Below the pieces are notes generated by a model. That model was not told where the DNA came from. It did no database searches and worked only from the letters and a program-made list of their open reading frames with translations. A stretch of 19,659 nt of DNA, taken from the NCBI GenBank assembly GCA_964638675.1, contig CAZXAU010000026.1, positions 1-19,659 on the forward strand. The letters run 5' to 3'. Positions 1 through 6,434 of this stretch are shown piece by piece. The stretch is from SIG714 sp964638675. GTDB lineage: Bacteria > Bacillota > Clostridia > Oscillospirales > CAG-272. A program made the translations under genes and the position numbers. The number at the start of each line of letters is the position of its first letter. Within the stretch, counting starts at the first letter, position 1.

Positions 1-148
1 TGTCAATACCTTTTTGAAAAAAATTTTATTTTTTTTTGAGCTTTTTTCTGGGATGAAATTTTCAGTCACAGTACACTTGATTATCCTTCCTTTAATATAT
101 GCAATATATGTTTTTTTATATGTACTTCAACATTTTTTTATTTTGATA

Positions 149-177
149 TTGACTTTTCATTTTTTTTGTGGTATCAT
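149..177 (+). promoter_or_regulatory. Promoter of tRNA-Gln
   Basis: A TTGACT -35 box (149-154) and a TATCAT -10 box (172-177) are separated by 17 bases. Transcription should begin near 184, about 36 bases before the tRNA. No other gene lies between the promoter and the tRNA. Confidence 0.7.
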
Positions 178-219
178 ATTAAACACAGATTAAATAATAA
201 CGATGATAGCAGATTCTAT

Positions 220-296
220 TGGGATATAGCCAAGTCGGTAAGGCACAAGACTTTGACTCTTGCATTCCGCTGGTTCGAGTCCAGCTATCCCAGCCA
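220..296 (+). tRNA. tRNA-Gln (anticodon UUG)
   Basis: This 77-base stretch folds as a complete cloverleaf. The acceptor stem is TGGGATA with TATCCCA, the D-arm is closed by GCC/GGC, the anticodon stem is CAAGA/TCTTG with the loop CTTTGAC (anticodon TTG), and the T-arm is GCTGG/CCAGC around TTCGAGT. The discriminator base is G and the CCA tail is encoded at 294-296. The anticodon reads CAA and, by wobble, CAG. It is a single tRNA unit with its own promoter and terminator rather than part of a cluster. Confidence 0.97.
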
Positions 297-326
297 AAAA
301 TCCGAAAGCTCTGCTTTCGGATTTTT
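297..326 (+). terminator. Terminator of tRNA-Gln
   Basis: An A-run and TCCGAAAGC (301-309) pair with GCTTTCGGA (313-321), followed by five T. The A-tract before the stem pairs with the T-run, so the hairpin could also stop transcription from the other strand. Confidence 0.9.
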
Positions 327-506
327 CATATCTGACACAGGTGTGCATTATTTTCACTCATCGCATACAAATTTATTGCCACCTTACGGCACAAATGAAG
401 TTGCTTACGGCAGATCTGGTGATGCTTGGCATCAATAATGTTGCGTTTCATGCAAATCATGAAAACCTGATTTCCAATCTGCTTTACAGAGTAAGGAGCA
501 CCAGGA

Positions 507-833
507 ATGAATAATACGAAATGGAACGAAATAGCCAAAGCCTTCTTTTACTATATTGAATGTTCGGAGGATGAAGCAATTTCGAAATTGAACATTCAGT
601 GGACAACAAAATCAATAACCGACGGATACGAATACAGCGACACCACATGGACGCATTTTAGTGTGGATATGATAGGTGAATATAAAGATATCGAGTGGTT
701 GAGAATTGATTTGACTCCCCAAAACAGAAAGATTATTCTTGATATTTTACGCAAAATACACGTTCCGGGCGAAGTTTTTGATGATTGTGTATATGTATAC
801 GGATATCGCACAAATGTCGACTATATAAAATAA
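507..833 (+). CDS. Hypothetical protein, 108 aa (possibly DUF6678-like)
   Basis: The ORF encodes a small acidic soluble protein of 108 residues with no signal peptide or membrane span. AAGGAG at 493-498 lies eight bases before the ATG, so the start is well supported. The sequence opens with NNTKWNEI and has a W-T-T-K-S core, a WTHF segment near residue 48, and an IEWLRI...LRKIHVPG C-terminal half. From memory it resembles a family of uncharacterised proteins (DUF6678-like) common in Firmicutes and often seen near immunity-type genes. That link is recall only. It is followed by another small orphan gene on the same strand, and the pair ends at a shared strong terminator. No function can be assigned. 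Confidence 0.8.
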   Translation: MNNTKWNEIAKAFFYYIECSEDEAISKLNIQWTTKSITDGYEYSDTTWTHFSVDMIGEYKDIEWLRIDLTPQNRKIILDILRKIHVPGEVFDDCVYVYGYRTNVDYIK

Positions 834-954
834 GACATGGGCTCGTTTGAAATTTGATGCAAAGTACAATTTTGTATCTATATTGTAGTTACATCACAGC
901 CACTAATGGATATCTTTTGAGCTGTTTTCAAATATATATAAGGAATTGAAACTC

Positions 955-1308
955 ATGATAAATTTTGAAGCATATAAAAACCAATTGCAGGACACGGTCG
1001 TCTCTCCTATGACCGAGTTTTGGGACGAAGATTGCGGCTTTTCAAAAAAGGACATTGCAAAATGTGAGGCCCTGATCATCAACTATCTGACAGCACTGCA
1101 TGACCTTAAAGTGCCGTCCGACAAGGAGATCATGAAACAGGTAAAAGTCCTCGTCCTTGCACTGAACAAGCTCAACGAGAAAACCGATTACAACCTGATT
1201 GAAACCGATGAACGTGAAGCCATTTGGGCAATCATACAAAACAGTGCCGTGGAGTGCGGCTTGACTTCCCCGTCCGACGATATTACAGAGGAATGGCGGG
1301 AGTGGTGA
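955..1308 (+). CDS. Hypothetical protein, 117 aa
   Basis: This is a small acidic protein that looks mostly helical and has no membrane span. The reading frame can open at a TTG (946), but AAGGA at 940-944 would then touch the start codon. The ATG at 955 gives a spacing of ten bases and is preferred. The protein ends in the very acidic, tryptophan-containing stretch DDITEEWREW. I do not recognise a family. It lies 121 bases after the preceding small gene, on the same strand, and just upstream of a strong terminator, so the two may be cotranscribed. Small acidic proteins of this kind are often immunity or antitoxin-like accessory proteins, but no toxin gene is visible in the window. Confidence 0.75.
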   Translation: MINFEAYKNQLQDTVVSPMTEFWDEDCGFSKKDIAKCEALIINYLTALHDLKVPSDKEIMKQVKVLVLALNKLNEKTDYNLIETDEREAIWAIIQNSAVECGLTSPSDDITEEWREW

Positions 1309-1341
1309 TTTGCAAATTCATCGCTGCGAGCATAACGATAA

Positions 1342-1397
1342 AGCCGAAAACCGGAGAAAACTTTTGAAATCTCCGGTTTTCGGCTTTTATTTTTTTT
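1342..1397 (+). terminator. Strong terminator after the two small orphan genes
   Basis: A perfect 16-base-pair stem joins 1342-1357 and 1370-1385 (core AACCGGAGA / TCTCCGGTT) across a 12-base loop. A long T-rich tract follows at 1386-1397. It closes the 507-1308 unit. Confidence 0.93.
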
Positions 1398-1464
1398 GAA
1401 TTTTGTAGGTCGTTTTCGTCATTATCAGATTCAATGCAGAATCTGGCTTTTCGCTTGCGTTAAT

Positions 1465-1488
1465 AAAAACAGATATGCAACCGTTTTT
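1465..1488 (-). terminator. Weak terminator of the minus-strand XRE regulator
   Basis: On the minus strand AAAAACGG (1488-1481) pairs with CTGTTTTT (1472-1465), including one G-T pair, and more T and A follow. It lies 15 bases after the stop codon of the XRE gene. A second small hairpin (1426-1445) follows but lacks a T-run. Confidence 0.5.
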
Positions 1489-1502
1489 ATACCGATCTGA
1501 AC

Positions 1503-2660
1503 CTATTCGGCAACTCTGATACTTTGGACCAACGTCTTATATTTCGTATGATCCTGCAACGGCTTGAAATCACTGCTACAGACAAAACGATGTAATCTTC
1601 CGTACAGGTCGCCGAATTCAGCTTGCCCGTCGTGTCCGTATCCGAATGAATGCTCACACAATAACGGATTATCAATTATTCTCTTTTTGTTGTACGATTC
1701 GGCTTGTGCTTTTATAAATTCCACACCTTCTTCAAGTGAAGTTACCGCCTCATCAAATTTACCGAGCTTCATCAGACAATATGCCGGAAAATAATAGAGC
1801 GGATAATAATCGTAAACAAATGGCGGTCTGTACTTTTCATTGCGATAGAGCGCTTCAACCATTTCTTTAAAAAAAGAATAGCAGTACAATGCCTCTTCGT
1901 ACCGTTCCTCATCCTTGTACGAGTTACCCATCATTGTGATCTGATGTCCAAACGCTGCTGCCAATAACTGTATATTGTCACATCGCCACTCCCGTTCTTC
2001 TTGCTTTTGGTTTGTTTTCCGTTTCAACTCTGCAATGAGAATTCCCCGATTATCATAGAAACCATACGGAAAATCTTTTGCTGTTTTTTCGGCGTCATTC
2101 CATCTTTCCTGACTGATATAAATATTGAATAAGTTGCGTTTTGCCGACATTATATAACTCGCAGAAGATGAATACTTGATTACAAGCTCCGCCCAATTAA
2201 TGATTTCCTGTGTCAGATCCTCGATCCCTTTTTCTCCGATCAGTTCTGACAGTTCTTTGCGATTATTTGAGATCACTATTTCCCCGAAAGCTATCGCCTC
2301 GGACAAAATGTTAGAATTATTGGGAAACATACGTATGGCATCACGGTATTTATCAAGTAAGACAAGCGCCGTCGGACCTTCTTCTCCGTCCTTGCAATTA
2401 TCGTAAATGCAATATATTTCCTCTAACCTTGCATTAACCTCGTCGTCATAGTTTTTTTCATAAATTCCGAACAGAACATCGGTTGATACTCTGAATAAAT
2501 TTGCAAGCGGCAGGACCTGTGAAATATCCGGCATACTCGCACCGTTTTCCCATTTTGATATTGCCTGCGGCGAAACATTTATCTGCTCGGCAAGATCTTC
2601 CTGTGTAAGATCTCGTTCTTTTCGCAGGCGTTTAATGACCTGCCCCATATTTTGGTTCAT
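1503..2660 (-). CDS. XRE-family regulator with long helical (TPR-like) C-terminal region, 385 aa
   Basis: The N-terminus is a classic helix-turn-helix of the XRE/Cro type (about residues 6-60), with LRKERDLTQEDLAE, SPQAISKWENG and PDISQVLPLANLF. This is the DNA-binding part. The remaining 320 or so residues are helical and contain TPR-like phrases such as RYEEALYCYSFFKEMV and LGKFDEAVTSLEEGVEF, suggesting a peptide or protein sensing region. The frame is open to 2693, but the start is set at ATG 2660 because GGAGG (2670-2666) sits five bases upstream of it. The extra upstream residues come from translating the GC-rich hairpin of a repeat element. The gene has its own promoter at 2842-2870. 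Targets are unknown. It diverges from another XRE gene. Confidence 0.9.
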   Translation of the reverse strand: MNQNMGQVIKRLRKERDLTQEDLAEQINVSPQAISKWENGASMPDISQVLPLANLFRVSTDVLFGIYEKNYDDEVNARLEEIYCIYDNCKDGEEGPTALVLLDKYRDAIRMFPNNSNILSEAIAFGEIVISNNRKELSELIGEKGIEDLTQEIINWAELVIKYSSSASYIMSAKRNLFNIYISQERWNDAEKTAKDFPYGFYDNRGILIAELKRKTNQKQEEREWRCDNIQLLAAAFGHQITMMGNSYKDEERYEEALYCYSFFKEMVEALYRNEKYRPPFVYDYYPLYYFPAYCLMKLGKFDEAVTSLEEGVEFIKAQAESYNKKRIIDNPLLCEHSFGYGHDGQAEFGDLYGRLHRFVCSSDFKPLQDHTKYKTLVQSIRVAE

Positions 2661-2665
2661 ATAAT

Positions 2666-2799
2666 CCTCCATTCCGCCGCCCTCAGGCGGCAAAAACAGC
2701 TATGAAATTCTGCTTAAAATGGGCTTGTCACATTTTTTTGCAGAATTTGTGCGTGAAACAGATATGCTTCCGGATAAGATCAACATAACTTTCACGCTA
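2666..2799 (-). repeat. Dispersed three-hairpin leader element, copy B (upstream of XRE gene)
   Basis: Read on the minus strand the element starts TAGCGTGAAAG and ends GGCGGCGGAATGGAGG, six bases before the XRE start codon. It contains three stems. Stem 1 is GCGTGAAA (2797-2790) with TTTCACGC (2758-2751). Stem 2 is AAATTCTGC (2748-2740) with GCAGAATTT (2713-2705). Stem 3 is GCCGCC (2691-2686) with GGCGGC (2681-2676) around the loop TGAG. The same architecture occurs between groES and groEL at 6435-6552. An AAAGG directly precedes the element, so it seems to lie between one ribosome-site-like sequence and the start codon while supplying another. Confidence 0.8.
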
Positions 2800-2841
2800 A
2801 CCTTTGTAACTGTAATTTATTATTCCGGTACCGTTGCTCAT

Positions 2842-2870
2842 ATTGTAACATAACGATCGGGATTTGTGAA
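2842..2870 (-). promoter_or_regulatory. Promoter of the minus-strand XRE gene
   Basis: On the minus strand TTCACA (2870-2865), 17 bases, then TACAAT (2847-2842) with an upstream TGT forming an extended -10. The transcript would start near 2835 and carry about 175 bases of leader, most of it the repeat element. Confidence 0.6.
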
Positions 2871-2985
2871 GCGATTCAAAAGAAAGTTTTTATAAACCGA
2901 CAGTTGAGTTTTGCAATTGCCCATAATGATCTGCATACCGATCTACAGACAATAAACCCTATATTGACTTACAACTTTGCGGTTA

Positions 2986-3014
2986 TTGCAGTATAACGAT
3001 TTATCTGATATAAT
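2986..3014 (+). promoter_or_regulatory. Promoter of the plus-strand XRE gene
   Basis: TTGCAG (2986-2991), 17 bases, then a perfect TATAAT (3009-3014) preceded by TGA (extended -10). The start codon is only 25 bases beyond the -10 box, so the leader is short and holds just the ribosome site AAAGGGG at about 3025-3031. Confidence 0.7.
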
Positions 3015-3038
3015 ATAAACACAGAAAGGGGTGAATAT

Positions 3039-3662
3039 ATGTATCAACTTAATAAATTTTGTAATATTATTTTTGAATTGAGAAGAGAAAGAGGATGGAC
3101 ACAAGCAATTTTAGCAGATAAGCTTGAAATTGCATCTCAATCGGTTTCAAAATGGGAATGCGGTATCGGTTATCCCGATGTAACGCTGTTTCCCGTTATA
3201 GCCGAGCTGTTTGATGTCCCAATCGGAGTTCTTTTCGGAGAAATAAAAAAAGAGGAGGAAACAATAATGAATCTTGACAATGAACGCAAATATGTCTTTG
3301 AACCCTTGAACGAGATAGAGATCATGGTCGGTAATCAATGTCAGATAGAAGTAATAAATGAAGAAAGAGATCATTCATCATTAGATGTACAAGGCGATGC
3401 CAAATTCATTGAGTACATTTCAGTAGAAAAAACAGACGGCAAATTACATCTCAATGTAAAGAACCCAACCGGATCCGATACCTGTTGGTTACCCTATGAC
3501 AGAGGTGATTACAGCCAACCCAACAAGATCGTTATATATACCGGCGTTTCGGAATCCTGTTGTGCGGTCGTCAATTATCTGGATCTGGAGGCATACGACC
3601 TCCTGACAACCGATAACACCTACAAATGGGTTTTCAAAAAGGCTGACGGACAGTGTGTATAG
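3039..3662 (+). CDS. XRE-family regulator with C-terminal beta-rich domain, 207 aa, probably frameshifted at its end
   Basis: Residues 8-62 are an XRE helix-turn-helix (LRRERGWTQAILADKL, SQSVSKWECGIGYPDV). After an acidic linker (KKEEET) the rest looks beta-rich (IEVINEERDHSSLDVQGDA, EYISVEKTDGKLHLNVKN, NKIVIYTG) and resembles, by eye, the GIN/adhesin-head type domain fused to XRE heads in Clostridia. That domain call is tentative. The start follows AAAGGGG and has a good promoter. The frame stops at 3660, but a +1 frame stays open past it to 3741. Dropping one base in the GTGTGT run at 3653-3658 joins VFKKADGQ smoothly to VYSQLTEII. The gene may therefore encode a 233-residue protein in relatives. 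It diverges from the XRE gene at 1503-2660. Confidence 0.85.
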   Translation: MYQLNKFCNIIFELRRERGWTQAILADKLEIASQSVSKWECGIGYPDVTLFPVIAELFDVPIGVLFGEIKKEEETIMNLDNERKYVFEPLNEIEIMVGNQCQIEVINEERDHSSLDVQGDAKFIEYISVEKTDGKLHLNVKNPTGSDTCWLPYDRGDYSQPNKIVIYTGVSESCCAVVNYLDLEAYDLLTTDNTYKWVFKKADGQCV

Positions 3663-3741
3663 TCAACTTACAGAAATTATCGGAACACGGCATGTATATC
3701 AGGGCGAATACGGTACCGGATATTTTGTACCTTATGAGTAA
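3659..3741 (+). other. Out-of-frame continuation of the plus-strand XRE gene
   Basis: In the +1 frame relative to the XRE gene, the DNA reads VYSQLTEIIGTRHV and then YQGEYGTGYFVPYE before TAA at 3739-3741. No start codon or ribosome site belongs to it alone, and it follows the regulator frame at a GT repeat. The simplest reading is the displaced C-terminus of that gene. A chance open frame is possible because only 44 codons are open. Confidence 0.45.
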
Positions 3742-3797
3742 AAAAACAGTATAGAACATACCAAAATATCGGGCTGTGTTAATGTTAATAATAAAAT

Positions 3798-3860
3798 AAA
3801 CTCCGCCTTGCGGCAATTCCCTTTCATTTTGGGAACAATTAACCGCAAGGCAGAGTTTTT
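3798..3860. terminator. Shared terminator between convergent XRE gene and mscL
   Basis: AAACTCCGCCTTGCGG (3798-3813) pairs with CCGCAAGGCAGAGTTT (3843-3858), with one mismatch. The loop holds a second small stem (TTCCC/GGGAA). Five T end the plus-strand side and a TTTATTTTATT-like tract ends the minus-strand side, so it can serve both genes. A perfect 7-bp hairpin at 3881-3899 (CTCGCAT/ATGCGAG) lies between it and mscL. Confidence 0.85.
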
Positions 3861-3916
3861 GTTATGTTATGTAGATATTTCTCGCATATGAAATGCGAGC
3901 ATTACGTACACAAAAA

Positions 3917-4450
3917 TTATTTCTTTTTAAGGATCTCTTTGATCTCTTCGAGAAGTACTTTTGTTTCAAGTGTAGCTTCCTCAAGAGCAAGCTTTCTTTC
4001 GGCAAGTGCCTTTGCTTCTTCTTCCAGTTGCTGTCTTGCAGCTTCTTCTTCGGCTTTCTTCTTAGCAGCTTCTGCTTCTGCTTTTTCGATTTCCTTTGCG
4101 TTCAGAATATTCTGGGTTCTCATTATTATTCTGAGAACTGCAAATATGCAGAATGCCGTAATAAGGAAGTCAATGATCGTCTGGATCCATGTACCCCAAA
4201 GAATTGCAACTTCGGGAGTGGTTACAACGCCTGTGGCATCCTTAACTTCTGCCGTAATGATCGTTTTGATGCTGTCGAGGTCTCCGCTTTTCACAAAGAT
4301 TCCGACAAAGGGATTGATTACGTAATTTACAAGACCTGTAACTATCTTACCGAACGATCCTCCGATTACAACACCGACTGCCATGTCAACGACATTGCCT
4401 TTTGTTATAAACTTTTTAAAGTCAGCCCAAAATGTACTTTTTTTGCTCAT
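3917..4450 (-). CDS. mscL: Large-conductance mechanosensitive channel MscL
   Basis: MscL is an inner-membrane homopentameric channel that opens under membrane tension during hypo-osmotic shock. The N-terminus carries the family signature: the FKKFITKGNVVDMAVGVVIG amphipathic helix and first membrane helix (about residues 10-45, with the small-residue face GVVIGGSFG). The second helix (about 85-108) is followed by RTQN. At 177 residues it is longer than the usual 130-150. The extra part is a highly charged coiled coil (about 118-177, rich in E, A and K) in place of the short C-terminal bundle helix. The ribosome site AAAGGA and a perfect consensus promoter (4493-4521) precede it, so it is a monocistronic, probably well expressed gene. 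Confidence 0.95.
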   Translation of the reverse strand: MSKKSTFWADFKKFITKGNVVDMAVGVVIGGSFGKIVTGLVNYVINPFVGIFVKSGDLDSIKTIITAEVKDATGVVTTPEVAILWGTWIQTIIDFLITAFCIFAVLRIIMRTQNILNAKEIEKAEAEAAKKKAEEEAARQQLEEEAKALAERKLALEEATLETKVLLEEIKEILKKK

Positions 4451-4492
4451 TTTAAAAATCCTTTCTTTTTTTCATATTTTCTTATCGTCTGG

Positions 4493-4521
4493 ATTATACT
4501 CCATGTTTGTTATCTTGTCAA
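4493..4521 (-). promoter_or_regulatory. Consensus promoter of mscL
   Basis: On the minus strand TTGACA (4521-4516), exactly 17 bases, then TATAAT (4498-4493). Both boxes match the sigma-A consensus perfectly. It is the strongest promoter by sequence in the window. Confidence 0.88.
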
Positions 4522-4578
4522 GTAGTAAATTGTTTTTTTCTTACAAAAAATTGATAGTATTCTTAAAGATCTGCTCTT

Positions 4579-5856
4579 TTACGCTGTTTGTTTTATCAAT
4601 TTTCTGTTGTTAATCAGTCCCCATATATTTAACATTGTCATCAGTACGACCGTAAGATCGGATACTGCCCACATAAGATCAGACTTTATAAATCCTGCCG
4701 CACCGGCTGTTATACAAAATAATATAATGTAGACTTTAGTAATTACATTTTTCTTTTTCTTGGTACACTTGTTTCCCACAAGGTATACTATACTTTCGAC
4801 CCCGTAAAACGACCAGCATATCAAGGTTGCAAAAGCGAACAAAAAAATTGACGCTGTTATAAGATATGACGATATACTGCCGAAAACCGATGCGAAGCAG
4901 TTCAGAACCGATCTCATATCTCCACCCATGCAGCCCGGCACGCACAAAAGTGCAAGACCTGTAAGCGAACACAAAAGTGTTGTATCGACAAAGACCTCAA
5001 CGATCCCGAGTGATGCCGATCTTTCGGCATTTCCCAACTGAGATTTGCTATCACTGCCGTTTGCGGATGAATGCGCTATCGGCGATGTTCCGCAACCTGC
5101 TTCATTTGAAATCAGTCCCCTCACTATTCCGTACCTTACAGCCGACAATCCCCCTCCGACACCGATTGCCCTGAAATTGAATGCCGAAGATATTATTCTT
5201 GAAAAGACGTCGGGAAGTCTGTTGCGGTATGCCACTATTACAATGATACACATCAGTGCATAAAGAATTGTCAATGCAGGAATGAGTGCCGAAGTCAGAT
5301 CGAATATTCTTCTTTTTCCTCCGAATATTACTATAAAGCAGAGTATTGACATAAAAAGAGTCACAATTATTTTCGGCAGACCGAAGACCTCATTCACCGA
5401 ATCTGCCGCCGCCGCTGATTGTATCGATGAGCCAAGAGAAAATGAACATATAATGCAAAGTATGCAAAATGCCACGCCTGCGATTCTCGAGCCGAGATAA
5501 TACATTGCACCGCCGTGAAGCTCTTCCTCACTTCTGACCGATGTTTTTATAGCAAGCTTTGTCTCCGAATATTTCAGCACCATCGCAAAAAGCGATGAAA
5601 CGATCATCCAGAAGAGAGCACCTGCCCCACCGAGTGACAGCGCACCTGCAACGCCAAGAATGTTACCGACGCCGAGAGTTCCGGCAAGTGCAAGCGACAA
5701 AGCCCTTCTCGATTCTCTGTCCGAACAGATGACAAGAGAAAGATATTTTTTCGGTTTGGTTATAAACAGCCCCTTGCCCATTATAAGAAAAAATGTTCCT
5801 GAAAACAAGATCAAAAGCGGCAGTGCAACGCTTTCGAGAAATTCAATTACTATCAT
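4579..5856 (-). CDS. Sodium:alanine/amino-acid symporter (AGCS family)
   Basis: This is a polytopic inner-membrane carrier of the alanine/glycine:cation symporter family, which moves small neutral amino acids in with Na+ (or H+). The family hallmarks near the N-terminus are GTLGVGNILGVAGAL, GGAGALFWM, KYSETKLA and GGAMYYLG. The middle has GLISNEAGCGTSPIAHSSA, the conserved NEAG substrate/ion site loop. About ten hydrophobic segments can be counted. At 425 residues it is slightly shorter than the usual 440-490, mainly through shorter loops. The start at 5856 has only a weak GGGTGA ribosome site. The gene stands alone, divergent from groESL, with mscL downstream on the same strand behind its own promoter. 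Substrate specificity cannot be told. Confidence 0.92.
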   Translation of the reverse strand: MIVIEFLESVALPLLILFSGTFFLIMGKGLFITKPKKYLSLVICSDRESRRALSLALAGTLGVGNILGVAGALSLGGAGALFWMIVSSLFAMVLKYSETKLAIKTSVRSEEELHGGAMYYLGSRIAGVAFCILCIICSFSLGSSIQSAAAADSVNEVFGLPKIIVTLFMSILCFIVIFGGKRRIFDLTSALIPALTILYALMCIIVIVAYRNRLPDVFSRIISSAFNFRAIGVGGGLSAVRYGIVRGLISNEAGCGTSPIAHSSANGSDSKSQLGNAERSASLGIVEVFVDTTLLCSLTGLALLCVPGCMGGDMRSVLNCFASVFGSISSYLITASIFLFAFATLICWSFYGVESIVYLVGNKCTKKKKNVITKVYIILFCITAGAAGFIKSDLMWAVSDLTVVLMTMLNIWGLINNRKLIKQTA

Positions 5857-5986
5857 ACTTTCATAATCACCCGATAAAATCTTATTCGCACCGTCTTTTA
5901 TTTATTCCGCATTATTCATTCCCTATTGTTTTATCACTTTACAATTTTGTCTGCTTTTTATTTAAGATTGATTTAATGGGTTTATT

Positions 5987-6015
5987 ATTATAAAAAATGT
6001 TAAATAAATGTTAAA
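5987..6015 (-). promoter_or_regulatory. Possible promoter of the symporter gene
   Basis: On the minus strand TTTAAC (6015-6010), 17 bases, then TATAAT (5992-5987). The -35 is poor, and the region is so AT-rich that chance matches are likely. It would give a leader of about 120 bases and would overlap the 11-bp tandem repeat beside the groES promoter. Confidence 0.35.
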
Positions 6016-6017
6016 TA
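5996..6017. repeat. Perfect 11-bp tandem repeat upstream of groES promoter
   Basis: AATGTTAAATA occurs twice with no gap (5996-6006, 6007-6017). It ends 12 bases before the groES -35 box, where an UP element or an activator would bind. No known operator is recognised. Confidence 0.6.
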
Positions 6018-6029
6018 TTATAAAAGCCC

Positions 6030-6057
6030 TTGCAATTACGCAAAAATGTGTTACAAT
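6030..6057 (+). promoter_or_regulatory. Promoter of groES-groEL
   Basis: TTGCAA (6030-6035), 16 bases, then TACAAT (6052-6057) with TGT just before it (extended -10). Transcription should start near 6064, placing the CIRCE operator in the first part of the transcript, as usual for this operon. Confidence 0.75.
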
Positions 6058-6070
6058 ACAATCACAAAGT

Positions 6071-6097
6071 TTAGCACTCGCAAATATCAAGTGCTAA
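6071..6097 (+). promoter_or_regulatory. CIRCE operator (HrcA binding site)
   Basis: TTAGCACTC (6071-6079), nine bases, then AAGTGCTAA (6089-6097). The consensus right arm is GAGTGCTAA, so one base departs from the perfect inverted repeat. HrcA represses groESL at this site in Gram-positive bacteria and is released under heat shock. The hrcA gene itself is not in the window. Confidence 0.95.
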
Positions 6098-6138
6098 TTC
6101 AACAAAAAAACAAATAATTTTACAGGAGGATTTTTAAT

Positions 6139-6423
6139 ATGACAATTAAACCGCTCGCAGACAAGGTAGTACTCAAGCTCTCGGAAACAGAAGAAAAAAC
6201 CGAAAGCGGATTCATTTTGACATCTGCTTCTAAAGAAAAGCCGCAGCTCTTCGAGGTAGTGGCAGTCGGACCCGGCGGAATCATCGACGGAAATGAAGTG
6301 GTCATGACCGTTAAAGTCGGAGATAAGGTAATCACAAGCAAGTATTCCGGAACCGAGATCAAATTCGGCAAAGAGGAATACACAGTTGTTAAGGTTGGCG
6401 ATATACTCGCTATAGTCGAATAA
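6139..6423 (+). CDS. groES: Co-chaperonin GroES (Hsp10)
   Basis: GroES forms the heptameric lid on the GroEL cage and drives the folding cycle in the cytoplasm. The 94-residue length is typical. Family motifs are IKPLADKVVLKL at the N-terminus, the mobile loop around residues 17-32 (ETEEKTESGFILTS), VAVGPGG, and the C-terminal GDKVITSKYSGTEI...DILAIVE. AGGAGG (6124-6129) lies nine bases before the ATG. The gene is first in the CIRCE-controlled operon. The spacing to groEL is unusually long (137 bases) because a hairpin-rich repeat element occupies it. Confidence 0.97.
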   Translation: MTIKPLADKVVLKLSETEEKTESGFILTSASKEKPQLFEVVAVGPGGIIDGNEVVMTVKVGDKVITSKYSGTEIKFGKEEYTVVKVGDILAIVE

Positions 6424-6434
6424 TTCAGGGAGGA

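Noticed and set aside
1..148. Possible gene or RNA at the left edge
   Set aside because: The DNA is very AT-rich with T-runs. No ORF, hairpin or motif stands out.
166..438. Open frames crossing the tRNA region (166-438, 260-514)
   Set aside because: They run through tRNA-Gln and its terminator and have no ribosome site. They are chance frames.
3893..4525. 210-codon plus-strand frame opposite mscL
   Set aside because: It is the complement of a clear mscL gene, rich in F, S and C from reversed acidic coiled-coil codons, with no ribosome site.
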